From contig JAFQOY010000040.1 in the NCBI GenBank assembly GCA_017412025.1, positions 1-6,017 on the forward strand: a DNA stretch of 6,017 bases, written 5' to 3'. This DNA is from Clostridia bacterium (lineage in GTDB: Bacteria > Bacillota_A > Clostridia > Christensenellales > Aristaeellaceae). The notes beneath the pieces were generated by a model. The model saw nothing but the letters and a program-made list of their open reading frames with translations, was not told where the DNA came from and made no database searches. Position 1 is the stretch's first letter; every line of letters begins with the position of its first letter. The translations under genes were made by a program, and so were the position numbers. Shown here in pieces: positions 1 to 5,581 of this stretch.

Positions 1-47
1 GGTCTGTCGCTGCAAGTCTGCTAACGCATACTTACAGCGGATAAAAC

Positions 48-169
48 ATCATTTTCTTGTACGCTGCGCGTACGGTCAGAAAATGATATAGGAAGCGGCT
101 TGCAGCCGCTCCTCGCACCGCGCATGTCGCTGCTGCGGATTTCATATGAAGGGGCTGCAGCCCCTTCAT
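48..169. repeat. Cluster of three hairpin-forming palindromes in a gene-free stretch
   Basis: The first 206 bases carry no gene that I can support, but they hold three palindromes in a row. The first (48-87) pairs ATCATTTTCT at 48-57 with AGAAAATGAT at 78-87 and encloses an inner stem, GTACGC at 59-64 with GCGTAC at 68-73, around a TGC loop. The second (90-113) pairs AGCGGCT at 94-100 with AGCCGCT at 104-110 around a TGC loop, and three more pairs at its base lie beyond a single bulged A at 93. The third (146-169) is a perfect 24-bp palindrome centred on GGGGCTGCAGCCCC. The second and third share a GGCT(T)GCAGCC core, so they may be related copies of one repeat. A 9-base direct repeat, TGTCGCTGC, lies at 5-13 and 125-133. 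The pairing is read directly; any role (REP-like repeat, terminator, small RNA) is inference. Confidence 0.6.
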
Positions 170-206
170 GCATCCCCAAAGTTTAAAACAGACTTTATTG
201 ATAATC

Positions 207-230
207 TGAACCCTCCTCCCGGAGGGTTCA
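207..230 (-). terminator. Probable intrinsic terminator of the EamA transporter gene
   Basis: A perfect 10-bp stem (TGAACCCTCC at 207-216 with GGAGGGTTCA at 221-230) closes a four-base loop, and it begins only five bases beyond the eamA stop codon in the direction of its transcription. The RNA tail that follows on the minus strand begins GAUUAUCAAUAAAG, which is AU-rich but lacks a clean run of U. The position and stem support a terminator; the weak U tract leaves room for a 3'-end stabilising hairpin instead. Confidence 0.6.
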
Positions 231-235
231 TGCGG

Positions 236-1105
236 TTATGGCTTTTTCCCGCTGCGCACCGCGCCGACAATGCCGCAGCAGATGACCGCCGCGCCGATCA
301 GGTAACTGGCTGTCATCTGCTCGCCGAGAATCAGCACGCCCAGCGTCGCGGAAACCAGCGGCTGCAGCGGATAGAACATCGAGCAGAAGCTGGCGTCCAT
401 TTTCGACAGGCAGTAATTCCACAGCGAATGCGGCACGGCCATGCCGACTGTGCCCATATACAGGACGGACAGCACCGTGGGAAGCGGAAATGCAATCGCG
501 CTTGTCCGAAGCTCCGCCGCGCTCCACAGCCCGAGGAAGGGAACGGCGCACAGCAGAGCCGTCATCACCACCTGCATCGGATCATACCGTCCCGCAATGC
601 GCCGCAGGACGATCGACGTCGCCGACCAGAGAAACACGGACAGCAGCATCAGCATCACGCCCGCCGCATCCGCCGTGCCGTTTACGCCGATGATGATCAC
701 CACGCCCGTCATGCATACGCCCACGCAGCCAATCTTCGCCCACGTCATCCTCTCCTTCAAGAATACGGACGCCAGAATCGGGATGAACACGGGGTTGAGC
801 GCGCCCAGCAGCGACGAGACCGAGCCCGTCAGCATGTTGACCGACAGCATCTGCAGCGAAAAGCTGACAAAATAGCCCATGAAGCCGACAAGCAGAATCG
901 TCGGCATATCCTCCTTCCGGATCCGCCTGAGCGCGCCGCGCAGCTTCAGGATCGCAAACAGCGCCGGCACGGCGACCAGATACCGCAGCAGCAGCAGCGT
1001 GACCGGCGGCACCGTCTCCAGCGCAATCTTAAACACGACAAACGTGCTTCCCCAGCATAAAAACGCGGCAAACAGCGCCGCCATGTTGATCATATTCATC
1101 TCCAT
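236..1105 (-). CDS. EamA/DMT-superfamily transporter
   Basis: This encodes a 289-residue integral membrane protein of the drug/metabolite transporter superfamily (10-TMS EamA type, RhaT/YdcZ-like). Members move small metabolites, often amino acids, across the cytoplasmic membrane; the substrate here cannot be read from the sequence. It shows about ten hydrophobic segments (roughly 7-26, 35-54, 69-87, 94-114, 122-140, 147-165, 176-195, 207-227, 242-261, 266-284) in two tandem EamA halves. Family hallmarks visible are WGSTFVV in the first segment, RY at 41-42, LNPVFIPILASVFLKER ending the first repeat (103-119), and the equivalent LQPLVSATLGVLILGEQMT in the second (247-265). The length is typical. 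The start is ambiguous: the purine-rich AAAGAGG lies only 3 nt before the ATG at 1105 but 9 nt before the ATG at 1099 (Met3), which may be the true start. The gene is divergent from the liv operon, has its own promoter, and is followed by a hairpin. Confidence 0.9.
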   Translation of the reverse strand: MEMNMINMAALFAAFLCWGSTFVVFKIALETVPPVTLLLLRYLVAVPALFAILKLRGALRRIRKEDMPTILLVGFMGYFVSFSLQMLSVNMLTGSVSSLLGALNPVFIPILASVFLKERMTWAKIGCVGVCMTGVVIIIGVNGTADAAGVMLMLLSVFLWSATSIVLRRIAGRYDPMQVVMTALLCAVPFLGLWSAAELRTSAIAFPLPTVLSVLYMGTVGMAVPHSLWNYCLSKMDASFCSMFYPLQPLVSATLGVLILGEQMTASYLIGAAVICCGIVGAVRSGKKP

Positions 1106-1155
1106 GCGCCTCTTTCGTTCCCGGGTTCCCGGCCATGCAGGAATCCTTTTCCACC

Positions 1156-1184
1156 ATTATAGATGCATTCCGGCCCCATGTACA
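1156..1184 (-). promoter_or_regulatory. Sigma-A-type promoter for the EamA transporter gene
   Basis: On the minus strand a -35-like TGTACA (1184-1179, 4 of 6 to TTGACA) is followed by a 17-bp spacer and a perfect -10 TATAAT (1161-1156). Transcription would start near 1149, giving a leader of about 43 nt before the ATG at 1105. A 10-bp palindrome, GCCATATGGC (1186-1195), abuts the -35 box and could be an operator, though nothing else supports that. Confidence 0.7.
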
Positions 1185-1280
1185 GGCCATATGGCACAAA
1201 GATTGCAATTTTCTTGATCCCGACATGCATAAAGTGAAAACGATTCATCATCATCATGAAAGAAAGTGAACATAACTCCC

Positions 1281-1309
1281 TTGAATATATCGGTAAATTG
1301 CGGTATAAT
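1281..1309 (+). promoter_or_regulatory. Sigma-A-type promoter for the liv operon
   Basis: TTGAAT (1281-1286) is separated by exactly 17 bp from a perfect TATAAT (1304-1309). Transcription should start near 1316, leaving a leader of about 80 nt before livJ. This is the only convincing promoter upstream of the operon. Just upstream lie two copies of AAAGTGAA (1231-1238 and 1263-1270), 32 bp apart, about three helical turns, on the same face of the DNA; they could bind a regulator, but this is inference. Confidence 0.8.
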
Positions 1310-1323
1310 GGGCGACATCAGCC

Positions 1324-1377
1324 GCAGAAGAGCGTGGCTCGTCTGCCTGAATACACAACGCGCCGCTGATCCGGCGC
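1324..1377 (+). promoter_or_regulatory. Structured 5' leader of livJ with two hairpins
   Basis: Between the predicted transcription start and the livJ ribosome binding site are two hairpins. The first pairs GCAGA (1324-1328) with TCTGC (1342-1346) and, after one A-G mismatch, GAGC (1330-1333) with GCTC (1337-1340), with a GTG loop. The second pairs GCGCCG (1360-1365) with CGGCGC (1372-1377) around a six-base loop, ending six bases before the AGGGGGA ribosome binding site (1384-1390). ATCAGC at the very start of the transcript (1317-1322) is complementary to GCTGAT (1365-1370), overlapping the last base of the second stem and its loop. I do not recognise a known riboswitch class. Neither hairpin has a U tract, so a terminator is unlikely. 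Confidence 0.45.
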
Positions 1378-1397
1378 ATTAACAGGGGGATTCTATT

Positions 1398-2519
1398 ATG
1401 AAGAAGTTTCTCGTGATCGCTCTGGCGCTCGTCATGATGATGACCGCTTCCTTCGCCATGGCCGACGCCATCAAGGTCGGCGTTATCGGCCCGATGACCG
1501 GCCCCTACGCCGTGTACGGTCTGGCTGTTCAGTACGGCGCGCAGATCGCCGCTGATGAAATCAACGCGCTGGGCGGCGTTCAGTTCGAGATTCTGGCCGC
1601 TGACGACCAGGGCGACGGCGAGCTCGGCGTCAACGCTTACAACGATCTGCTCGACGACGGCGTGAACATCATGCTCTCCACCGTCACCTCCGGCTCCTGC
1701 ATGGCCGTGGCCGACGTCGCCAACGAAGAGCGCGTGTTCATGCTCACTCCGTCCGGCTCCGCCGACGCGATCACCCAGGGCAAGGACAACGTCTACCGCG
1801 TCTGCTTCAAGGACTCTGCGCAGGGTCTGGCTTCCGCGCAGTACATCGTGGATAACGCCCTGGCCACCAAGGTCGGCGTCATCTACAACAACGCGCTTGA
1901 CTACTCCATCGGCATCTACAACTCCTTCAAGACCAAGGCCGCTGAGCTGGGTCTTGAGATCGTGGCCGAGGCCGCTTTCTCCGACGACACCAACGCGGAC
2001 TTCTCCGTCCAGATCTCCAAGATGAAGGACGCCGGCGCCGAGCTGGTCTTCCTGCCGATCTATTACACCCCGGCTTCCCTGATCCTTGCGCAGTGCGATT
2101 CCGTCGGCTACGATCCGATCTTCTTCGGCGTTGACGGCATGGACGGCATCCTCACCCTGGAAGGCTTCGACGCTTCCCTGGCCGAGGGCGTCATGCTCCT
2201 CACCCCGTTCTCCGCGGATGCGCAGGACGACCTGACCAAGAACTTCGTTTCCACTTACCAGGCCAAGCACGGCGAGATCCCGAACCAGTTCGCCGCCGAC
2301 GCTTATGACGGCATGTACGCGCTCAAGGCCGCCGTTGAGCTGGCCGGCATCACCGCCGAGACCGCTCCGGAAGACGCCTGCGACCCGATGATCGCCGCCA
2401 TGCAGCAGATCGAGATCAACGGTCTGACCGGCACCATGCACTGGGACGCCACCGGCGAGGTTGACAAGACCCCGACCGCTGTCGTCATCAAGGACGGCGT
2501 GTACGTCGGCGCGAAGTAA
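1398..2519 (+). CDS. livJ: Branched-chain amino acid ABC transporter, substrate-binding protein LivJ
   Basis: This is a 373-residue extracytoplasmic binding protein of the Leu/Ile/Val family (Peripla_BP_6, type I fold) that captures branched-chain or other neutral amino acids and delivers them to the LivHMGF membrane complex. The start is clear: ATG at 1398 lies 7 nt after AGGGGGA. Residues 1-22 form a signal peptide (MKKF, hydrophobic core, then ASFAMA before DAIKVGV). It carries no cysteine, hence no lipobox. Family features follow: KVGVIGPMTGPYAVYG at the mature N terminus (26-41), the ligand-contact region TSGSCMAVADVANEERVFMLTPSGSA (97-122), DAYDGMYALKAA (301-312) and the C-terminal GLTGTMHWDATGEVDKTP block (342-359). 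The length matches the family. The exact ligand cannot be read, since homologues bind Leu, Ile, Val, Ala, Phe, or even urea and amides. It leads the operon and has its own promoter and leader. Confidence 0.93.
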   Translation: MKKFLVIALALVMMMTASFAMADAIKVGVIGPMTGPYAVYGLAVQYGAQIAADEINALGGVQFEILAADDQGDGELGVNAYNDLLDDGVNIMLSTVTSGSCMAVADVANEERVFMLTPSGSADAITQGKDNVYRVCFKDSAQGLASAQYIVDNALATKVGVIYNNALDYSIGIYNSFKTKAAELGLEIVAEAAFSDDTNADFSVQISKMKDAGAELVFLPIYYTPASLILAQCDSVGYDPIFFGVDGMDGILTLEGFDASLAEGVMLLTPFSADAQDDLTKNFVSTYQAKHGEIPNQFAADAYDGMYALKAAVELAGITAETAPEDACDPMIAAMQQIEINGLTGTMHWDATGEVDKTPTAVVIKDGVYVGAK

Positions 2520-2540
2520 TCCCATTCAAACGCTTCATAA

Positions 2541-2572
2541 GCTCCCCGGCCCGGCTTTCAGGGCCGGGGAGC
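2541..2572 (+). terminator. GC-rich hairpin after livJ (leaky terminator or mRNA-stabilising element)
   Basis: A perfect 12-bp GC-rich stem (GCTCCCCGGCCC at 2541-2552 with GGGCCGGGGAGC at 2561-2572) closes an 8-base loop 21 bases past the livJ stop. The tail GTTCTGCGTTATT is only moderately T-rich, so full termination is doubtful. In many binding-protein operons a hairpin at this place protects the upstream mRNA or stops part of the transcripts so that the binding protein is made in excess. That is the likely role here, as no convincing separate promoter for livH was found. Confidence 0.65.
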
Positions 2573-2642
2573 GTTCTGCGTTATTCGGGCAGGCAGTATT
2601 CCCGCCAAATACGCACGGCAAAAGATAAATATGGAAGAAAAA

Positions 2643-2719
2643 AATGAATAGTGAATAATGAAAAGTGAATAATGATCGATTCACTGCCGTTATTCATTCT
2701 TCATTATTCATCGTTCATT
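2643..2719 (+). repeat. AT-rich long inverted repeat (foldback) between livJ and livH
   Basis: Bases 2643-2674 can pair with 2688-2719 around a 13-base loop. Of 32 positions, 26 are Watson-Crick, four are G-U when read as + strand RNA (2649, 2651, 2665, 2673) and two are A-C mismatches (2650, 2663). The left arm is itself built from a direct repeat, AGTGAATAATGA at 2650-2661 and 2664-2675. A competing local hairpin pairs AGTGAAT (2664-2670) with ATTCACT (2679-2685). The element is strikingly AT-rich against its GC-rich surroundings. It ends about 45 bp before livH. It looks like a small dispersed or inserted palindromic element, but no copies elsewhere can be checked from this window. An ATG at 2672 within it is in frame with livH but is not a credible start. 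Confidence 0.7.
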
Positions 2720-2764
2720 CCGCGCTTCTCCGGATTGATACCACGAAAGGAGAACTCCACAAAC

Positions 2765-3649
2765 ATGATTCAGTTCCTGTCCTATCTGGTCAACGGCATC
2801 AGCCTTGGCAGCGTCTACGCCATCATCGCGCTGGGCTACTCCATGGTTTACGGCATCGCCAAGATGCTCAACTTCGCCCATGGCGACGTCATCATGGTCG
2901 GCGCATTTATCTCCTTCAGCGCCACGCAGTACTGGGGGCTTCCGCCGGCATTGTCCGTGGTGGTTTCCGTGCTCGTTTGCACGGCGCTGGGCATCGTCAT
3001 CGAGCGCCTGGCCTATAAACCCCTGCGTCAGGCCACGTCTCTGGCCGTGCTCATCACCGCCATCGGCATGAGCTGGTTCCTGCAGAACCTGGCGCTGCTC
3101 ATCTGGGGCGCGAACCCGAAGAGCTTCTCCTCCGTCATCGGCTGGGGCACGCTCTCCCTGTTTGACGGCAGGCTCCGCATCACCAGCGAGACCATCGTCA
3201 CCGTTCTGGCCAACATCGTCATCATGATCGCCCTCACCCAGTTCACCGGCAAGACCAAGATGGGCAAGGCGATGCGCGCCGTATCCGAGGACAAGGGCGC
3301 GGCAGAGCTCATGGGCATCAACGTCAACGCGACCATCTCCATGACCTTTGCCATCGGCTCCGGTCTGGCGGCCATCGCCGGCGTGCTGCTGTGTTCGGCC
3401 TATCCGGTGCTGATGCCGACCACCGGCTCCATGCCCGGCATCAAGGCGTTCACCGCTGCGGTCTTCGGCGGCATCGGCTCCATTCCCGGCGCGCTCATCG
3501 GCGGCATCCTGCTGGGCGTCATCGAGATCCTGGGCAAGGCCTACGTCTCCACCGAGCTGGGCGACGCGCTGGTGTTCGCCGTGCTGATCGTCGTTCTGCT
3601 CGTCAAGCCCACGGGCCTGCTGGGCAAGAAGGTCCACGAGAAAGTGTAA
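2765..3649 (+). CDS. livH: Branched-chain amino acid ABC transporter, permease LivH
   Basis: This encodes a 294-residue inner-membrane permease that, with LivM, forms the channel of the amino acid importer. The ATG at 2765 is chosen because AAAGGAG (2746-2752) precedes it and because MIQFLSYLVNGISLGSVYA matches the usual LivH N terminus. The frame remains open back to an ATG at 2672, but those 31 extra residues come from the AT-rich foldback and lack family character. Typical features are LGYSMVYGIAKMLNFAHGD (23-41), ERLAYKPLR (80-88), the cytoplasmic ATPase-coupling region GKAMRAVSEDKGAAELMGI (167-185), KAFTAAVFGGIGSIPGALIGG (227-247) and the C-terminal KPTGLLGKK (281-289). Length and hydrophobic pattern (about eight segments) fit the family. 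It is followed by livM after 10 bases. Confidence 0.93.
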   Translation: MIQFLSYLVNGISLGSVYAIIALGYSMVYGIAKMLNFAHGDVIMVGAFISFSATQYWGLPPALSVVVSVLVCTALGIVIERLAYKPLRQATSLAVLITAIGMSWFLQNLALLIWGANPKSFSSVIGWGTLSLFDGRLRITSETIVTVLANIVIMIALTQFTGKTKMGKAMRAVSEDKGAAELMGINVNATISMTFAIGSGLAAIAGVLLCSAYPVLMPTTGSMPGIKAFTAAVFGGIGSIPGALIGGILLGVIEILGKAYVSTELGDALVFAVLIVVLLVKPTGLLGKKVHEKV

Positions 3650-3659
3650 GGTGAACGTC

Positions 3660-4730
3660 ATGAAAACTACGAAATACAAAAAGCCTTCCCGCAATTTGAT
3701 CACGTACGCCATGGTCATTATCGTATACCTGATCTGCCAGCTGGCCATGTCGGGCATGATCGACGGCTTTAAGATGAGCCGTTCCCTCAAGGGTCAGCTC
3801 GTGCCGATCTGCGTGTATATCGTCATGGCCGTCTCGCTCAACCTCACCGTCGGCATCTCCGGCGAGCTGAGCCTGGGCCACGCCGGCTTCATGAGCGTGG
3901 GCGCCTTCTCCGGCATTCTCGCCAGCCAGTGGCTGCTCTCCGCCTTCCCGGAGGCCAACCTCGAGCTCGTCCGCCTGCTGGCGGCGCTGGCCACCGGCAG
4001 CTGCGTGGCGGCCGTCGCCGGCGTGCTCATCGGCATTCCGGTGCTGCGCCTGCGCGGCGACTATCTGGCCATCGTCACCCTCGCCTTCGGCGAGATCATC
4101 CGTAACCTGATCAACTGCGTCTACTTCTCTCTGGAAGGCGCAAGGATCAATTTCGGATTCCTGGATCCCAATCTGCCGGGCACCATGGTCATCAACGGAC
4201 CGATGGGCGCCATCGGCGTCAAGAAGCTCGCGTCTTTCAATGCAGGCTTCCTGCTCGTGCTCTTTACCCTCGTCGTCGTGCTCAACCTGATCAACAGCCG
4301 CTCCGGCCGCGCGATCATGGCCATCCGCGACAACCGCATCGCCGCCGAGTCCGTGGGCATCAACATCACCAAGTACCGCATGCTGGCGTTCGTCATCTCC
4401 GCTGCGCTGGCGGGCATGGCCGGCGCGCTTTACGGCCTCAACTATTCCACCGTGCAGGCGGCCAAGTTCAAGTTCGACACCTCGATCCTCGTGCTCGTGT
4501 TCGTCGTCCTCGGCGGCATCGGCAACATCCGCGGCTCCATCATCGCCGCCACGGTGCTCACCGTGCTGCCGGAAATGCTGCGCGAGTTCGGCAACTACCG
4601 CATGCTGATCTACGCCATCGTGCTGATCGTGGTCATGCTGGCCAGCAACAATCCGATGCTGCGTTCCATGATCGACAGCACAAAGGAAAAGCTCTTCAAA
4701 AAGAACGGAAAGGACGGTGAACAGGCATGA
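3660..4730 (+). CDS. livM: Branched-chain amino acid ABC transporter, permease LivM
   Basis: This encodes a 356-residue second permease subunit, partner of LivH. Two starts are possible: GTG at 3651 (adding MNV) or ATG at 3660. I choose ATG because AAGGTG (3648-3653), overlapping the livH stop, sits six bases before it and would be that start's ribosome binding site. Family landmarks are GISGELSLGHAGFMSVGA (65-82), VLRLRGDYLAIVTLAFGEIIR (128-148), INGPMGAIGV (178-187), the ATPase-coupling segment SGRAIMAIRDNRIAAESVGI (215-234) and VLGGIGNIRGS (283-293). The C terminus runs into a lysine-rich tail (342-353), without the RPxGL-like motif often seen at the end of the last membrane segment in LivM proteins. 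The stop overlaps the livG start (ATGA), which suggests translational coupling. Confidence 0.93.
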   Translation: MKTTKYKKPSRNLITYAMVIIVYLICQLAMSGMIDGFKMSRSLKGQLVPICVYIVMAVSLNLTVGISGELSLGHAGFMSVGAFSGILASQWLLSAFPEANLELVRLLAALATGSCVAAVAGVLIGIPVLRLRGDYLAIVTLAFGEIIRNLINCVYFSLEGARINFGFLDPNLPGTMVINGPMGAIGVKKLASFNAGFLLVLFTLVVVLNLINSRSGRAIMAIRDNRIAAESVGINITKYRMLAFVISAALAGMAGALYGLNYSTVQAAKFKFDTSILVLVFVVLGGIGNIRGSIIAATVLTVLPEMLREFGNYRMLIYAIVLIVVMLASNNPMLRSMIDSTKEKLFKKNGKDGEQA

Positions 4731-5578
4731 GCCAGAAGTTCAAATCGCAGACCAAAATGGTTCCCGCGCCGAGCCATGGCATCCTGCCTGAGCGCGACGT
4801 CAATTCCCGCCCTGTGCTTGAAACGCGCAACCTGGGCATCGACTTCGGCGGCCTGCGCGCCGTGGAGGACTTCAACCTCGTCATCGGCAGAACCGAGATC
4901 GCCGGTCTGATCGGCCCCAACGGCGCGGGCAAGACCACCGTCTTTAACCTGCTGACCAAGGTGTATCAGCCGACGATGGGCACCGTGCTCATCAACGGGC
5001 GCGATACCGCCGGCATGAACACCATGCAGGCCAACAAGCTCGGCATCGCCCGCACCTTCCAGAACATCCGCCTCTTCGGCAACATGTCCGTCGAGGACAA
5101 TGTCCGCATCGGCCTGCACAACCAGATCCGCTACAGCACGCCCGCCGGCGTCTTCCGCCTCCCGTCCTTCTGGAAGGGCGAGCGCGAGCAGCACGAGCGC
5201 GCGCTGGATCTGCTCTCCATCTTCGACATGCAGGATCTGGCCGATCATCAGGCCGGTTCCCTCCCCTATGGCGCGCAGCGCCGCCTGGAGATCGTGCGTG
5301 CGCTGGCGACCAATCCGTCCCTGCTGCTGCTGGACGAGCCTGCCGCCGGCATGAATCCGCACGAGACCGAAGAGCTGATGGCCAACATCATCAAGATCCG
5401 CGACAAGTTCCAGATCGCCGTCCTGCTCATCGAGCACGACATGAACCTGGTCATGGGCATCTGCGAAGGCATCTGCGTGCTCAACTACGGCCGCATCATC
5501 GCCAAGGGTACCGCCGATGACATCCAGAATAACCCGGTCGTCATCGAAGCGTATCTGGGCAAGAAGAAGGAGGGCTAA
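4727..5578 (+). CDS. livG: Branched-chain amino acid ABC transporter, ATP-binding protein LivG
   Basis: This encodes a 283-residue cytoplasmic ATPase that pairs with LivF to drive uptake through LivHM. Walker A is GPNGAGKTT (63-71), the Q-loop lies in ARTFQNIRLF (108-117), the signature is LPYGAQRRLEI in place of LSGGQ (179-189), Walker B is LLLLDEP (199-205) followed by AAGMNP, and the switch histidine is in IEHDMN (235-240). YGxQRRLEI is the normal LivG form of the signature, so the variant is not a defect. The long linker after the Q-loop (about 125-160, including RLPSFWKGEREQHERAL) and the C-terminal VVIEAYLG are also LivG features. About 25 residues precede the usual start of the domain, longer than E. 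coli LivG; there is no good internal start that would remove them. The start overlaps livM by four bases. Confidence 0.94.
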   Translation: MSQKFKSQTKMVPAPSHGILPERDVNSRPVLETRNLGIDFGGLRAVEDFNLVIGRTEIAGLIGPNGAGKTTVFNLLTKVYQPTMGTVLINGRDTAGMNTMQANKLGIARTFQNIRLFGNMSVEDNVRIGLHNQIRYSTPAGVFRLPSFWKGEREQHERALDLLSIFDMQDLADHQAGSLPYGAQRRLEIVRALATNPSLLLLDEPAAGMNPHETEELMANIIKIRDKFQIAVLLIEHDMNLVMGICEGICVLNYGRIIAKGTADDIQNNPVVIEAYLGKKKEG

Positions 5579-5581
5579 AGC

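Noticed and set aside
146..1060. Long + strand open frame of 304 codons
   Set aside because: It runs opposite to the EamA gene, starts inside a palindrome, and gives a His/Gln/Arg-rich low-complexity protein typical of antisense frames in GC-rich genes.
1207..1221. Possible CodY box upstream of the operon
   Set aside because: AATTTTCT matches the first half of the CodY consensus, but the second half does not (six mismatches in 15), so it is too weak to call.
1246..1257. CAT trinucleotide run between the divergent promoters
   Set aside because: Only four units, in non-coding sequence; too short to call a functional repeat.
1254..2525. 423-codon minus-strand open frame antisense to livJ
   Set aside because: The protein is rich in Gly/Val/Asp/His with no recognisable domain. 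It mirrors the codon bias of livJ, whose family match and ribosome binding site are clear.
2573..2642. Possible separate promoter for livH in the AT-rich spacer
   Set aside because: Several AT-rich hexamers resemble a -10 box (for example TAAATA at 2626), but none has an acceptable -35 at the right distance.
2672..2764. Upstream in-frame ATG extending livH by 31 residues
   Set aside because: The extension is encoded by the AT-rich foldback, lacks a suitable ribosome binding site and does not resemble LivH. ATG at 2765 has AAAGGAG before it and the standard N terminus.
2708..3790. 360-codon minus-strand open frame antisense to livH
   Set aside because: It has an Asp/Gly/His-rich composition, spans livH and the start of livM, and shows no family features: an antisense shadow.
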